The translations under genes and the position numbers were made by a program. The notes under the pieces are model-generated. The model did no database searches and was not told where the DNA came from. It saw only the letters and a list, made by a program, of their open reading frames with translations. A stretch of DNA of 64,000 bases from contig JBQTIR010000002.1 of NCBI GenBank assembly GCA_052387905.1, positions 1 to 64,000 on the forward strand, given 5' to 3'. Below are positions 42,598 through 50,685 of this stretch, piece by piece (position 1 is the stretch's first letter; each line of letters begins with the position of its first letter). Source of the DNA: JBQTII01 sp052387905. Lineage in GTDB: Bacteria > Actinomycetota > Actinomycetes > Sporichthyales > Sporichthyaceae.

Positions 42598-42819
42598 TCA
42601 GCGGCCGGAGACGCCGTCGAGCGTGATCGCGAACTCCGGGCAGAGCTTGGTGGCCAGGCGCGCCGCGGCCACCAGGGTCGGGTTGTCGGGGTCGATCTCC
42701 GGAATCAGGACGACCGGCTTGCCCCAGTCGTCGTTCTCGTCCGGGGCGAACAGATCCGGTGCGGAGAGGTAACACTTGCCGTGCCCCACGCACAGGTCCC
42801 AATCCACGTGCAGCTTCAT
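42598..42819 (-). CDS. 3Fe-4S type ferredoxin partner of the P450
   Basis: This 73-residue protein has the cluster motif CVGHGKC (Cys10, His in the position of the missing second Cys, Cys16) and a distal CPEF Cys. It is typical of actinobacterial P450-linked ferredoxins with a CxxHxxC motif. The ATG at 42819 is preferred over a GTG at 42834. It lies 50 bases upstream of the P450 gene, giving the order ferredoxin, P450, reductase. Confidence 0.92.
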   Translation of the reverse strand: MKLHVDWDLCVGHGKCYLSAPDLFAPDENDDWGKPVVLIPEIDPDNPTLVAAARLATKLCPEFAITLDGVSGR

Positions 42820-42856
42820 GGCCCTATGTGACACCGGGCACAGTTCAGGTGGCAGG

Positions 42857-42869
42857 AGTAGCGGCTACT
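42857..42869. promoter_or_regulatory. Palindrome AGTAGC-G-GCTACT upstream of the ferredoxin gene
   Basis: This perfect 6-1-6 palindrome lies 38 bases upstream of the ferredoxin start. Similar GTAG-NNN-CTAC sites lie at 48493-48503 and 52368-52378, all beside genes of the catabolic island. Confidence 0.4.
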
Positions 42870-42880
42870 TCGATCGGCGC

Positions 42881-42967
42881 GGCAACTGGCGTACAGCGAT
42901 GAAACTGGTGTGGCGACTTTCGGGCGTGGGCCCGCCTCGGACGTATCAACGTCGTACGTCAGTTGCC
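42881..42967. repeat. 87-bp element with terminal inverted repeats, copy 1
   Basis: It begins GGCAACTGGCGTAC and ends GTACGTCAGTTGCC, so its ends are inverted repeats. It is exactly as long as the copy at 43545-43631 and matches it at 66 of 87 positions in the same orientation. The pair flanks a broken gene. Confidence 0.8.
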
Positions 42968-43055
42968 TGTCCACAGCCTGGCGTGCCCGCGGGCACCGTC
43001 CACAGATTCACGTCTGGCTCTTCGCCCGACGGCGCCACCGGGCGAACGTGCCCGG

Positions 43056-43544
43056 ATGGAACTGAAGGACGCGCTGCGGCGTTGCGGTGGGGCGGCGCGC
43101 CGGCGGAACTCATCACGGCGGTCCGGCTCCGCGGCGTCGCGTCGCATCGAAGTGCGGCGAACCTGCACGGCTTCGCCTCCTGGCGACCGGACCCGACATT
43201 GCACGTCACCGTGGTGGGGCGCGGGCGCCGGAGCCGGGCGTGCAGATCCATCGAACACCCCTGACGCCTGCCGACGTGGAGCAACGCTGGGCCGTGACGT
43301 CTCCGCTACGCACCCTGCTCGACTGCGGCCGGGTCCTGCCGCTGGTGGAGGCCGTGGTCGTGATCGACAGCGCCCTGCACACCGGCGCCGTCCGGCTTTC
43401 CGAACTCAGGACCGCCGCCGATGCAGCGCGAGGGCAGGGCGCCGCCGCGCTGCGTCGCGCAGTCCGATTCGCCGACGAGCTTTCCGAGTCGCCGCTGGAA
43501 TCCGCGCTACGCATGCTGCTGGTGCTGCTCGTCTGCGGGCGCGC
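43056..43544 (+). pseudogene. Remnant of an AbiEi/DUF559-type protein gene
   Basis: Pieces of one protein are spread over different frames. MELKDALRRCGGAAR is followed, after a frame change near 43095, by AELITAVRLRGVASHRSAA. After another change near 43235 comes PGVQIHRTPLTPADVEQRW with SPLRTLLDC and ESPLESALRMLLVLL. That order matches actinobacterial proteins with an AbiEi-like/endonuclease-like C-terminal domain. The frame is then cut by the 87-bp repeat at 43545 and the C-terminal nuclease-like part is missing. No product is expected. Confidence 0.7.
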
Positions 43545-43631
43545 GGCAACTGACGTGCAAGGTTGCAACTGGCGAGGCGGTTTGCGGGCGCCGGGTCACC
43601 CCGGGTGTCTCAACGTTGTACGTCAGTTGCC
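43545..43631. repeat. 87-bp element with terminal inverted repeats, copy 2
   Basis: It begins GGCAACTGACGTGC and ends GTACGTCAGTTGCC. Its right end supplies the last codons and the TGA stop of the carboxyltransferase gene on the minus strand. Its left end truncates the AbiEi-like remnant on the plus strand. Confidence 0.8.
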
Positions 43632-45098
43632 CGGGTGGCGCTTACCCAGCGTCAGGGAGAACGCCGGCGTGCTGACCGACAGGCGGGTGACCTGCCGCTT
43701 CTCTCCGATCAGGTCCTCCAGATTCCGCACGACGGCGTTTGCGCTCCGGCGGGGGTCGGTGCGGATCGGGCCCTTCGCGAGCATCGCGTCGACCTCGGTG
43801 TCCGAGCACATGAAACGCAGCAGTAGCTCCTCGTCGGAGATCCCGGCCCGGAACTGAGAGCGGATCTCGGCCAGCGTCGGGTCGGGCCGGACCCACTGAG
43901 CGATCTCGGCGGCCCGCGGGGAGGACAGGATGCGGTCCTTGACGGCCGGATCGACGTCGGCGGGCAGCGGGCCGTAATGCCCGAGCACGTAGTGGATGAT
44001 CTCGTCGGGCACGATCGAATAGCGGTCACCGGTGACGACGTTGAGCACCGCCTGAATGCCGACGAACTGCGAGAACGGCGTCGCCATGATCGGCTGGCCG
44101 AGCTCGCGGCGCACCGCGGGGATCGCTGCGAGCACGTCGGGTAGACGGTGGATCATCTTGTGCTGGGCAAGCTGCGCCTTGAGCGTTCCGGTCATGCCGC
44201 CGGGCAGTTGGTGATGGTAGATCCGCGGGTCGTACTCGGCTTGGACACCTATGTCGTAGCCGGCCTCAACCGCCCGGGCCAGGAAGTTCGCCACCACCGG
44301 CGGCATGGCGCTGGTGTCCAGACAGTGGGTGAAGCCCAGCTCTTCCAGGATCGGCAGCATTCCTTCGGTGGAGGGCAGCGAGGGTCCGTTGGCCATCGGC
44401 TGGGAACACGTGTGGAACCGCGTGAAACCGGCCTTGAGGCCCTCGATGTAGTTGAACTGCGCCAACCCGGTGGTGTTGTGGCAATGCAATTCGAGCGGGA
44501 TCTCACCGGTGGCCTTGCGAATCGCGGGCAGCAGCGTCGCCGCGTGCTCGGGCTTGAGCACCCCGGCGGCGTCCTCGACATAGATCGACTCGACGCCCTT
44601 CCACGTCGCCATCTCCGCCGCCCGGGAGGCGAAGAACTCGTCGTCGTGGACGTCGGTGTAGCCGTACATCACGGCAGGCACCGGGGTGCCGCCGGCGTCC
44701 CGGACCACGTCGACGAGGCGCTTCATCGTCGGCATGTCGAACAGGCAGTCATAGAGCCAGAAACTCGAGACCCCGTGCTTGATGATCGTCTTGACCCAGA
44801 GATCGATGATCACCTCGGGGGTGTGCGCGAAGCCGATCACGCTGATCGTGCGCAGGCCGGACCGGATGACGTTGTTCGGCAGGTGCTTGACCAGAAAGTC
44901 GGTGGTCGCCCAAGGGTCGTCGGCGAAGCTACGCAGCAGCACCGTGAACATGCCGGCGCCGGTCAGGTCGATGACCTTGAATCCCGTGCGGTCCAGGTGC
45001 GGCAAGGCTTCGGCGGCCTCGTAGGCGCGCATCCGCATGCCCCACAGGGACTGTTGCCCGTCACGCAGGGTCTGATCGACGAAGTCGATATGGGTCAT
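43623..45098 (-). CDS. HMGL/PycB-type carboxyltransferase subunit, divergent
   Basis: This 491-residue protein combines an HMG-CoA-lyase-like TIM barrel with the conserved carboxylase domain found in pyruvate carboxylase and transcarboxylase 5S. Metal-site residues are Asp8 in DQTLRDGQQS and His205/His207 in LHCHNTTG. Where those relatives have a carbamylated Lys (KDMAxLLKP), this protein has Glu175 (VEDAAGVLKP), an acidic side chain that could bind the metal directly. It overlaps the biotin carboxylase gene by four bases. With that protein and the carrier at 54144 it would form a three-part biotin carboxylase or decarboxylase of unknown substrate. Its last residues are encoded by an 87-bp repeat. 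Confidence 0.85.
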   Translation of the reverse strand: MTHIDFVDQTLRDGQQSLWGMRMRAYEAAEALPHLDRTGFKVIDLTGAGMFTVLLRSFADDPWATTDFLVKHLPNNVIRSGLRTISVIGFAHTPEVIIDLWVKTIIKHGVSSFWLYDCLFDMPTMKRLVDVVRDAGGTPVPAVMYGYTDVHDDEFFASRAAEMATWKGVESIYVEDAAGVLKPEHAATLLPAIRKATGEIPLELHCHNTTGLAQFNYIEGLKAGFTRFHTCSQPMANGPSLPSTEGMLPILEELGFTHCLDTSAMPPVVANFLARAVEAGYDIGVQAEYDPRIYHHQLPGGMTGTLKAQLAQHKMIHRLPDVLAAIPAVRRELGQPIMATPFSQFVGIQAVLNVVTGDRYSIVPDEIIHYVLGHYGPLPADVDPAVKDRILSSPRAAEIAQWVRPDPTLAEIRSQFRAGISDEELLLRFMCSDTEVDAMLAKGPIRTDPRRSANAVVRNLEDLIGEKRQVTRLSVSTPAFSLTLGKRHPGN

Positions 45099-46456
45099 GT
45101 TGCCCTCCCCGGCAGGAAGGCCTGCTCCAGCCAGCGGGTGGTCACCGGGCCGGCGTTGAACTCCGGGGAGGCGACGATCTCGCGAATCAGCGGAATCGTG
45201 CTGGCGACGCCGCCGATCCGGACCTTGGCCAGCGCAAGCTCCAGCTTCGCCAGGGTGGCGGCACGATCGGTCCCGCGAACGATGAGCTTGCCGATCATCG
45301 AGTCGTAGTACGGCGGGATCGTGGCACCGGCGTGGATGTGGGTGTCGATGCGGATCCCCTCACCGACGGGCATGACCCACTCGGTGACTTTGCCCGGGCT
45401 GGGCAGGAAGTCGCGATCGGGGTCCTCGGCATTGATCCGGCACTCGATGGCATGCCCGTGGATCACCACCTCGTCCTGACGCACACTCAGCTGATGTCCG
45501 GCGGCGATGCGTAACTGTTCGCGCACGATGTCAATGCACGTGACGAGTTCGGTGACCGGGTGCTCGACCTGGACGCGGGCGTTGAGCTCGAGGAAGACGA
45601 AGGCGCCCCGGTCGACGTCGACCAAAAATTCCACGGTGCCGGCGCCGCTGTAACCCAGCCCACGGGCGAGCGTGACCGCGGCATCGCGGACGGCGGCCTG
45701 CAGCTCGTCCGGCAGGCCGACCGCGGGGGCCTCCTCGATCAGTTTCTGGTGCCGGCGCTGTGTCGAGCAGTCGCGGTCGCCGAGATGGACGACGTTGCCG
45801 TGCGTGTCGCCGAGGATCTGCACCTCGACGTGGCGGGCATTCTCGACGTACCGCTCGAGGTAGACCCGGCCATCGCCGAACGCGTTGCGCGCCTCGGCGC
45901 TCGCGGTCTCGAAAGCGGGTCCGACCTCCCCGGCGGTGCGCACGATGCGCATTCCGCGCCCGCCACCGCCGGCCGAGGCCTTCAGGATCAGCGGGAAGTC
46001 ATCCAGCTCGGCTGCCGCCTTCACCGCCGCGTCGGCGTCGGGGAGCGCGTCGGTGCCGCCACCGGTCGGGATGCCGAGGGAAGCCGCCAACTCGCGCGCG
46101 GCGAGCTTGTCCCCCGACCGGCGCATGACCTCACCCGGCGGCCCGACGAAGGCGATGTCGTTCTCCGCGCACGCGTCGGGCAGCTCGGGCCGCTCGGACA
46201 GGAACCCGTAGCCCGGGTGCAGCGCGTCGCACCCGGCGTGCAGCGCGGCCTGCACGACCCGGGCGACCGACAGGTAGCTGTCCGCAGCGGGCGCCGGTCC
46301 GATCACGACGACGCGGTCGGCGAGCTTTGCGGGCAGCGAATCCCGGTCGGCGGCCGAGACCGCCAGCACACTCTCCAGGCCCTCGTCGAAGCACGCCCGG
46401 ACAATGCGCAGCGCGATCTCGCCACGGTTCGCGATCAGCACACTGCGCAGGGCCAT
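45095..46456 (-). CDS. Biotin carboxylase subunit
   Basis: This 453-residue ATP-grasp enzyme carboxylates protein-bound biotin using ATP and bicarbonate. It starts at MALRSVLIANRGEIALRI. Motifs are LKASAGGGGRGMRIV for ATP (about 156-170), GDRDCSTQRRHQKLIEEAP, ELNARVQVEHPVTE with the active-site Arg/Glu, and GHAIECRINAED. It overlaps the carboxyltransferase by four bases and starts eight bases after the SDR gene, within the long operon from 51819. The biotin carrier is not in this operon but at 54144 on the other strand. Confidence 0.92.
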   Translation of the reverse strand: MALRSVLIANRGEIALRIVRACFDEGLESVLAVSAADRDSLPAKLADRVVVIGPAPAADSYLSVARVVQAALHAGCDALHPGYGFLSERPELPDACAENDIAFVGPPGEVMRRSGDKLAARELAASLGIPTGGGTDALPDADAAVKAAAELDDFPLILKASAGGGGRGMRIVRTAGEVGPAFETASAEARNAFGDGRVYLERYVENARHVEVQILGDTHGNVVHLGDRDCSTQRRHQKLIEEAPAVGLPDELQAAVRDAAVTLARGLGYSGAGTVEFLVDVDRGAFVFLELNARVQVEHPVTELVTCIDIVREQLRIAAGHQLSVRQDEVVIHGHAIECRINAEDPDRDFLPSPGKVTEWVMPVGEGIRIDTHIHAGATIPPYYDSMIGKLIVRGTDRAATLAKLELALAKVRIGGVASTIPLIREIVASPEFNAGPVTTRWLEQAFLPGRAT

Positions 46457-46463
46457 GCCTCGC

Positions 46464-47318
46464 CTACTTGAGCAGGGCGCCGGCGTCGACCGGCAGGGTG
46501 ACGCCGGTGATGTAGCGGCCGGAGTCCGAGACCAGGTAGAGCACGGCCTCAGTGATGTCTTGCAGGTCCACCAGGGGGACCGGGTCACCGCCGGCTTCGG
46601 CGGACAGGATGTTGCCCATGACCTCACCCAGGCGCGGATGCTTCTCCGCATAGGCGCCCATCGTCTCGTGGGCGATCATGCCGGTCAGCACGCCGGTCGG
46701 GTGGACGGAGTTGACCCGGATCGCGTGCTCGCCGAGGTCGCGCGCGGTACAGCGCAGCAACCCCACCAGCGCGTGCTTCGAGGCGGTGTACGCCGTCAGC
46801 GACAGGTCGTGGTTGGAGGCGTAGCGCATGCCCTGGATCGAGTTCGTGAACACCATGGCGCCGCCGTTGCCGGCCGCGATCATCAGCGGCGTCGCCGCCT
46901 CAACGGTGTTCCAGACTCCGGTGGTGTTGATGTCCAGCGTCGTCTTCCAGACCGCGCGACGCAGCGCCGGGTCAGTGGGTTCGTCGACCGAGACCGCCCA
47001 CACGCCGGCGTTGGCGATGACGATGTCGAGCCGTCCGCCCAGCGCCTGCACGCCGTCCTTGGCCGCCTGCTCGACGGCCGCGCCGTCGCGGACATCCACC
47101 ACGCGGGTGAACACCTTGCGGCCGAGGGCTTCGATTTCCTTGGCCAGGCTGTCCAGCTCGGCCGGGTCCGGCATCGCGTACTGGACCGGGTCCATCGAGG
47201 CACAGGCGTCGATCGCGATGATGTCCGCGCCCTCGGTGGCCAGCCGTAGCGCGTGCGCGCGGCCCTGACCGCGTGCGGCACCGGTGATGAAGGCGACCTT
47301 GCCCTCGACACGACCCAT
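46464..47318 (-). CDS. Mycofactocin-coupled short-chain dehydrogenase
   Basis: This 284-residue SDR has the cofactor motif GAARGQGRAHALRLA (about 12-26), the NAGVW strand and catalytic Tyr/Lys in YTASKHA (about 177-183). The opening GRVEGKVAFITGAARGQG and the insert after the second strand (IDACASMDPVQYAMPDP) are characteristic of enzymes that keep NAD bound and pass electrons to mycofactocin. It oxidises an alcohol intermediate. It lies within the long minus-strand catabolic operon and implies that the host makes mycofactocin. Confidence 0.88.
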   Translation of the reverse strand: MGRVEGKVAFITGAARGQGRAHALRLATEGADIIAIDACASMDPVQYAMPDPAELDSLAKEIEALGRKVFTRVVDVRDGAAVEQAAKDGVQALGGRLDIVIANAGVWAVSVDEPTDPALRRAVWKTTLDINTTGVWNTVEAATPLMIAAGNGGAMVFTNSIQGMRYASNHDLSLTAYTASKHALVGLLRCTARDLGEHAIRVNSVHPTGVLTGMIAHETMGAYAEKHPRLGEVMGNILSAEAGGDPVPLVDLQDITEAVLYLVSDSGRYITGVTLPVDAGALLK

Positions 47319-47348
47319 GGGGTTACTGCCTCTCTACATGAAGGGGGA

Positions 47349-48416
47349 TCAGATGCCCATGGCGGCGAGCCGCGGGGCAACCTCGGAGGTGCACAGCTGG
47401 AGTGAGTTGTTCCATGCCTCGGGGGCGTCGGTGAAGTCATGGCTGTAGACCAGCAGCGTGCCCCAACCGCCGGTGCGTTCGTAGACCTCGGCGATCTTGT
47501 TCGCGACGGTGTCGGGCGAGCCCACGAGCCAGACCTTCTCGGCCACCATCTTCATGTCGACGGTGGCGATGTCGATGCCCGGCAGCATGGCCTCGATCAG
47601 ACCGAAGTGCTTGTACTGCGGCAGCAGATACTCGCGCCACGCGTGGCCAATGGCTCCGTTGAGCGCGAGGTCCATCGCTTCTTCGTCGGTGTCGGCCACG
47701 ACGACGTCCCGCACGACCCGCATGATCGAACGGTCGGTCGGCTGACCGGCTGCTTCCGCGGCGGCGGAATACGTCTGCCAGTGCCCGGAGATCGAGGCCT
47801 CACCGGCGTAGATCGACAACGGGATGTAGCCGTTCTTGCCCGCGAAGGTGAGCGACGGGGAGTTCGGCGACAGGCCGGCGAGGGCGATCTTGACCTCGTT
47901 GTTGTACGGCACCGACTCGCGCCACGGGTGGTCCGGGGCGTCCTCCGGGTAGCCGGCGCTCCAGAACTCGCCCTCGAAGTGGAAGCGCTCGCCCGACCAG
48001 ATGCGCCCCATGATCTCCAGGGATTCCTGGACCATCTTGTGGTTCTGGGAGAGATCCTTGAAACCGCGGATCGCCGCGTCGGAGGGGAATGCGCCGGCAC
48101 CGACGCCCAGGATGTAGCGGCCCTGGGTCACGTGGGTCATCCACGCGATCTGGACCGCGAGGCTGCCGGGGTGGTGGTAGGGCAGCAGATGCGCGCCCGG
48201 GCACAGCACCAAATTCTCGGTCTCGCGCGCGGCGGCGGCAATGACGAGCTCGGGGTTGGTGATCGACTCCCACGGGGTCGTGGCGTGCTCACCGATCCAG
48301 TACTCGGAGAACCCGGCCTGGTCACACGTGATGGCCTGCTCGACCGCCCAGTCGAAGACCTCGCGCGGGGAGCGCGTCGGCTTCATGAACGGGGTCTGGA
48401 ACATCGCAAACTTCAT
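47349..48416 (-). CDS. LLM-class flavin-dependent oxidoreductase
   Basis: This protein of 355 residues starts at MKFAMFQTPF with GGGAG eight bases upstream. It is a luciferase-like TIM barrel with EYWIGEHATTPW (about 40-51), GRYILGVGAGAFPSD (about 102-116) and the C-terminal SPDTVANKI block. Such enzymes use reduced FMN or F420 for monooxygenation or hydride transfer. It lies between the OB-fold gene and the SDR gene in the catabolic operon. The cofactor cannot be decided from sequence. Confidence 0.88.
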   Translation of the reverse strand: MKFAMFQTPFMKPTRSPREVFDWAVEQAITCDQAGFSEYWIGEHATTPWESITNPELVIAAAARETENLVLCPGAHLLPYHHPGSLAVQIAWMTHVTQGRYILGVGAGAFPSDAAIRGFKDLSQNHKMVQESLEIMGRIWSGERFHFEGEFWSAGYPEDAPDHPWRESVPYNNEVKIALAGLSPNSPSLTFAGKNGYIPLSIYAGEASISGHWQTYSAAAEAAGQPTDRSIMRVVRDVVVADTDEEAMDLALNGAIGHAWREYLLPQYKHFGLIEAMLPGIDIATVDMKMVAEKVWLVGSPDTVANKIAEVYERTGGWGTLLVYSHDFTDAPEAWNNSLQLCTSEVAPRLAAMGI

Positions 48417-48491
48417 CGGTCGCACTCCCGAGCTCTGATGTGGGCAGTTGTCGCACAGCCATTCGACCTTGCTGGTGTGGCGTGGGTCACC

Positions 48492-48504
48492 GGTAGTCGC
48501 TACT
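48492..48504. promoter_or_regulatory. GTAG-NNN-CTAC palindrome before the flavin oxidoreductase gene
   Basis: GTAGTCGCTAC at 48493-48503 is one of three such sites. It overlaps the stop of the OB-fold gene, 76 bases upstream of the oxidoreductase start, where an internal promoter is possible. Confidence 0.3.
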
Positions 48505-49438
48505 CGTTCTCGATCGGGGTGAAGTACTCGATGTCGTCCAGCGTGCCGTTACCCGGCGATTGGTCGCGCCAGACCGCCCGCACCCGGGTGCCGATGTCGA
48601 GCAGCTCCTCAGCCTTCGCCATGTCGACACCGCCCACGTTATGGATCAGCCGGGTCGCGGTGCCGTCGAGGTTGATCTCGGCGTAGACGTACGGGGGCTT
48701 GCGCTTCTGGCCCACGAACTCCAGGTGGATCACCGAGAAGCCGAGGATCGTGCCGGTGTCGGCGACGTCCAGGGTCTGCGCGGTCGGGACGAAGCAGGCG
48801 TCGCAGTTGCCGCGGGCAGGCACGAGGACGTTGAGGCACCGCGGGCACTTGCTGCCGACGATGCGCCGCGAGGTGGCGAGCTCGTCGAACATCCGGCCGT
48901 AGAACTGGCCGTAGCTGTGCTGGAAGTCCAGGGACAGCGAGTACGGCACCTCCTTGAGCGGCTCCGCCGGCGTGATCGTCTCGACCTGGCCGGCGGCGGG
49001 CGCGTCCGGTGTCACGGCGAAGCCGTCCAGCTGCAGGGCGAGCGAGGTCAGGTCCTCGCCGGCGGCGTCCGCCCAGGCGGCCGTCACGCGGACCCCGTTG
49101 GCGAGGCCGGAGTCGTCCCCCACGATGCGGTGCAGGAAGTCGGTGTCGACCCCATCCAGGCGGATGGTGGCGACGGCACCGTCCGGAGTGCGGGTCCAGG
49201 CGGAGACGGTCCCCGTCTGGGGCACCGCGACCCACTCGGTCTCGACGTCGGTCAAGCCGCCGGGGTAGTCCTGCGGCGGGACCGACACCACGGCGTCGGC
49301 GCGGGTGCCGACGATCCGGCGGTTCGCCAGCTCGGCCAGGTACGTTCCGGCCGCGGGCCCGGTAGTCAGGGTGTACGGCAAGGTGATGTTGGCGTCGAGA
49401 ACTTGCGCGTCATCGATGCCGACCAGCAGTCCACTCAT
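48500..49438 (-). CDS. OB-fold/zinc-ribbon (DUF35-type) acyl-CoA-associated protein
   Basis: This 312-residue protein has two OB-like halves: about 75-150 without cysteines, and about 200-312 preceded by the zinc ribbon CPRCLNVLVPARGNCDAC (about 205-222). DUF35 proteins form complexes with thiolase-fold enzymes and are needed for their activity, as with the Ltp2-type aldolase in steroid side-chain degradation. Two thiolase-fold genes lie immediately upstream, supporting such a complex. The duplicated N-terminal OB region is unusual. It is separated from the upstream gene by 86 bases containing a GCTCGCTTCGCTCGC repeat. Confidence 0.82.
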   Translation of the reverse strand: MSGLLVGIDDAQVLDANITLPYTLTTGPAAGTYLAELANRRIVGTRADAVVSVPPQDYPGGLTDVETEWVAVPQTGTVSAWTRTPDGAVATIRLDGVDTDFLHRIVGDDSGLANGVRVTAAWADAAGEDLTSLALQLDGFAVTPDAPAAGQVETITPAEPLKEVPYSLSLDFQHSYGQFYGRMFDELATSRRIVGSKCPRCLNVLVPARGNCDACFVPTAQTLDVADTGTILGFSVIHLEFVGQKRKPPYVYAEINLDGTATRLIHNVGGVDMAKAEELLDIGTRVRAVWRDQSPGNGTLDDIEYFTPIENE

Positions 49439-49491
49439 CGAGTCACCGCTTCGGACTTCGACCTCGCGGGGACCGATTCGGTGCTCATGAA

Positions 49492-49511
49492 TCGCTCGCT
49501 TCGCTCGCTCA
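49492..49511. repeat. Short GC-rich palindromic repeat in the operon
   Basis: TCGCTCGCTTCGCTCGCTCA lies in the 86-bp gap between the thiolase-fold and OB-fold genes. It resembles 56961-56983 and part of the 40-bp coding repeats. Confidence 0.5.
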
Positions 49512-49524
49512 TTGGTTCTCCCGC

Positions 49525-50682
49525 TCAGTTCTTCGACGCGCTGACGATGGTGACGCCACGCAGGTTCGCCCAGCCGCCACCGGCCTGGGCCATGCCGACC
49601 TTGGCGCCGGGGATCTGGTGCTCGCCGGCGCGGCCGCGCACCTGCTGCACCACCTCGGCGACGCGGATGAGAGCGGCCGCCCCGATGGGGTTGGCGCCCA
49701 GGCAGCCCCCGGAGGGGTTCACCGGGATGTCGCCGTCGATCTGCGTCGCGCCGGAGGCGATGAGATCGGCCGCGCCGCCCTCGCGGCACAGGCCGAGCCC
49801 TTCGTAGTAAGAGAGCTCGAAGCAGGTGTACGGCTCTTGCACTTCGACGACGTCGACCTGCCGGCGCGGGTTGGTGATACCGGCCTGCTTGTACACCTTG
49901 GCCGCGGCCAGCGTGAGCGGCTCGGACTGGCGCATCGAGCGGCGGATCGCGTTCTCCGCCTCACACATGTAGGCCATGCCGCGGACCCACGCGGGATCCT
50001 CCGACTCCTTCGCGGCGTCCTCGCTGGCCAGGACCACCGCGCAGGCCCCGTCGGAGATCGGCGGGACGTCGAGCAGCTTGATGGGCGAGCACAGGTACTT
50101 GGAGTTCATCACGTCGGCGACGGTGATCTCCTTGCCCGTGTGCGCGTACGGGTTGAGCATCGCGTTCTTGCGGTTCTTCACCGCGACCATCGCGGCCGCC
50201 TCCTCGGTGTGCCCGAGCGGCTTCATCCGCGATCGCCAGTAGGACGCGGAGAACCCCATGATCCCGACGGCGAACTCCCGGCCCCAGAACGGGTCGTAGA
50301 GGGTCGAGATCGAGTACTGCAGGGCGCCCTCGGAGAGCTTGTCGTAGGCGACGACCAGCACCCGCTCGGCCGAGCCGGCGGCCACCTGGTTGACGCCGGC
50401 CAGCATTCCGGCGGCGCCGGTGCCGCCACCGCTGGTGACTCGCACGACCGGCTTGCCCGCCGCGCCGAGCGCATCGACGATCCACTTGTCGGGCTGATTG
50501 ACCGCGGCGAACAACACGGGCCCGGTCGCGATGATGACCGAGTCGATGTCCTCCATCGTCAGGCCGGCGTCGGCGAGGGCGCGTTGTGCGGCCTCGCGGG
50601 CGAGCCCGACCTGTGTGACGTCGGTACGTCGACGCGCGTGATTGGTCTGCCCGCAGCCGACCACAGCTACATGACGGCCCAT
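49525..50682 (-). CDS. Thiolase-fold protein lacking thiolase catalytic residues (SCP2/Ltp2-like), 1
   Basis: This 385-residue protein opens GRHVAVVGCGQTNHARR. At the position of the nucleophile Cys loop it reads VTSGGGTGAAGM, without Cys. The usual GHP His region reads CLGANPIGAAA, and the C-terminal CGGG region reads AQAGGGWANLRG. QEPYTCFELSYYEGLGLC near residues 287-304 is rich in Tyr. Loss of the thiolase residues with a DUF35 partner nearby fits the Ltp2-type retro-aldolase branch of the thiolase superfamily. It lies four bases after the second thiolase-fold gene in the same operon. Confidence 0.85.
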   Translation of the reverse strand: MGRHVAVVGCGQTNHARRRTDVTQVGLAREAAQRALADAGLTMEDIDSVIIATGPVLFAAVNQPDKWIVDALGAAGKPVVRVTSGGGTGAAGMLAGVNQVAAGSAERVLVVAYDKLSEGALQYSISTLYDPFWGREFAVGIMGFSASYWRSRMKPLGHTEEAAAMVAVKNRKNAMLNPYAHTGKEITVADVMNSKYLCSPIKLLDVPPISDGACAVVLASEDAAKESEDPAWVRGMAYMCEAENAIRRSMRQSEPLTLAAAKVYKQAGITNPRRQVDVVEVQEPYTCFELSYYEGLGLCREGGAADLIASGATQIDGDIPVNPSGGCLGANPIGAAALIRVAEVVQQVRGRAGEHQIPGAKVGMAQAGGGWANLRGVTIVSASKN

Positions 50683-50685
50683 GGC

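Noticed and set aside
43087..43857. A 256-codon plus-strand frame across the AbiEi-like remnant
   Set aside because: It joins two unrelated pieces through the 87-bp repeat and continues antisense to the carboxyltransferase gene.
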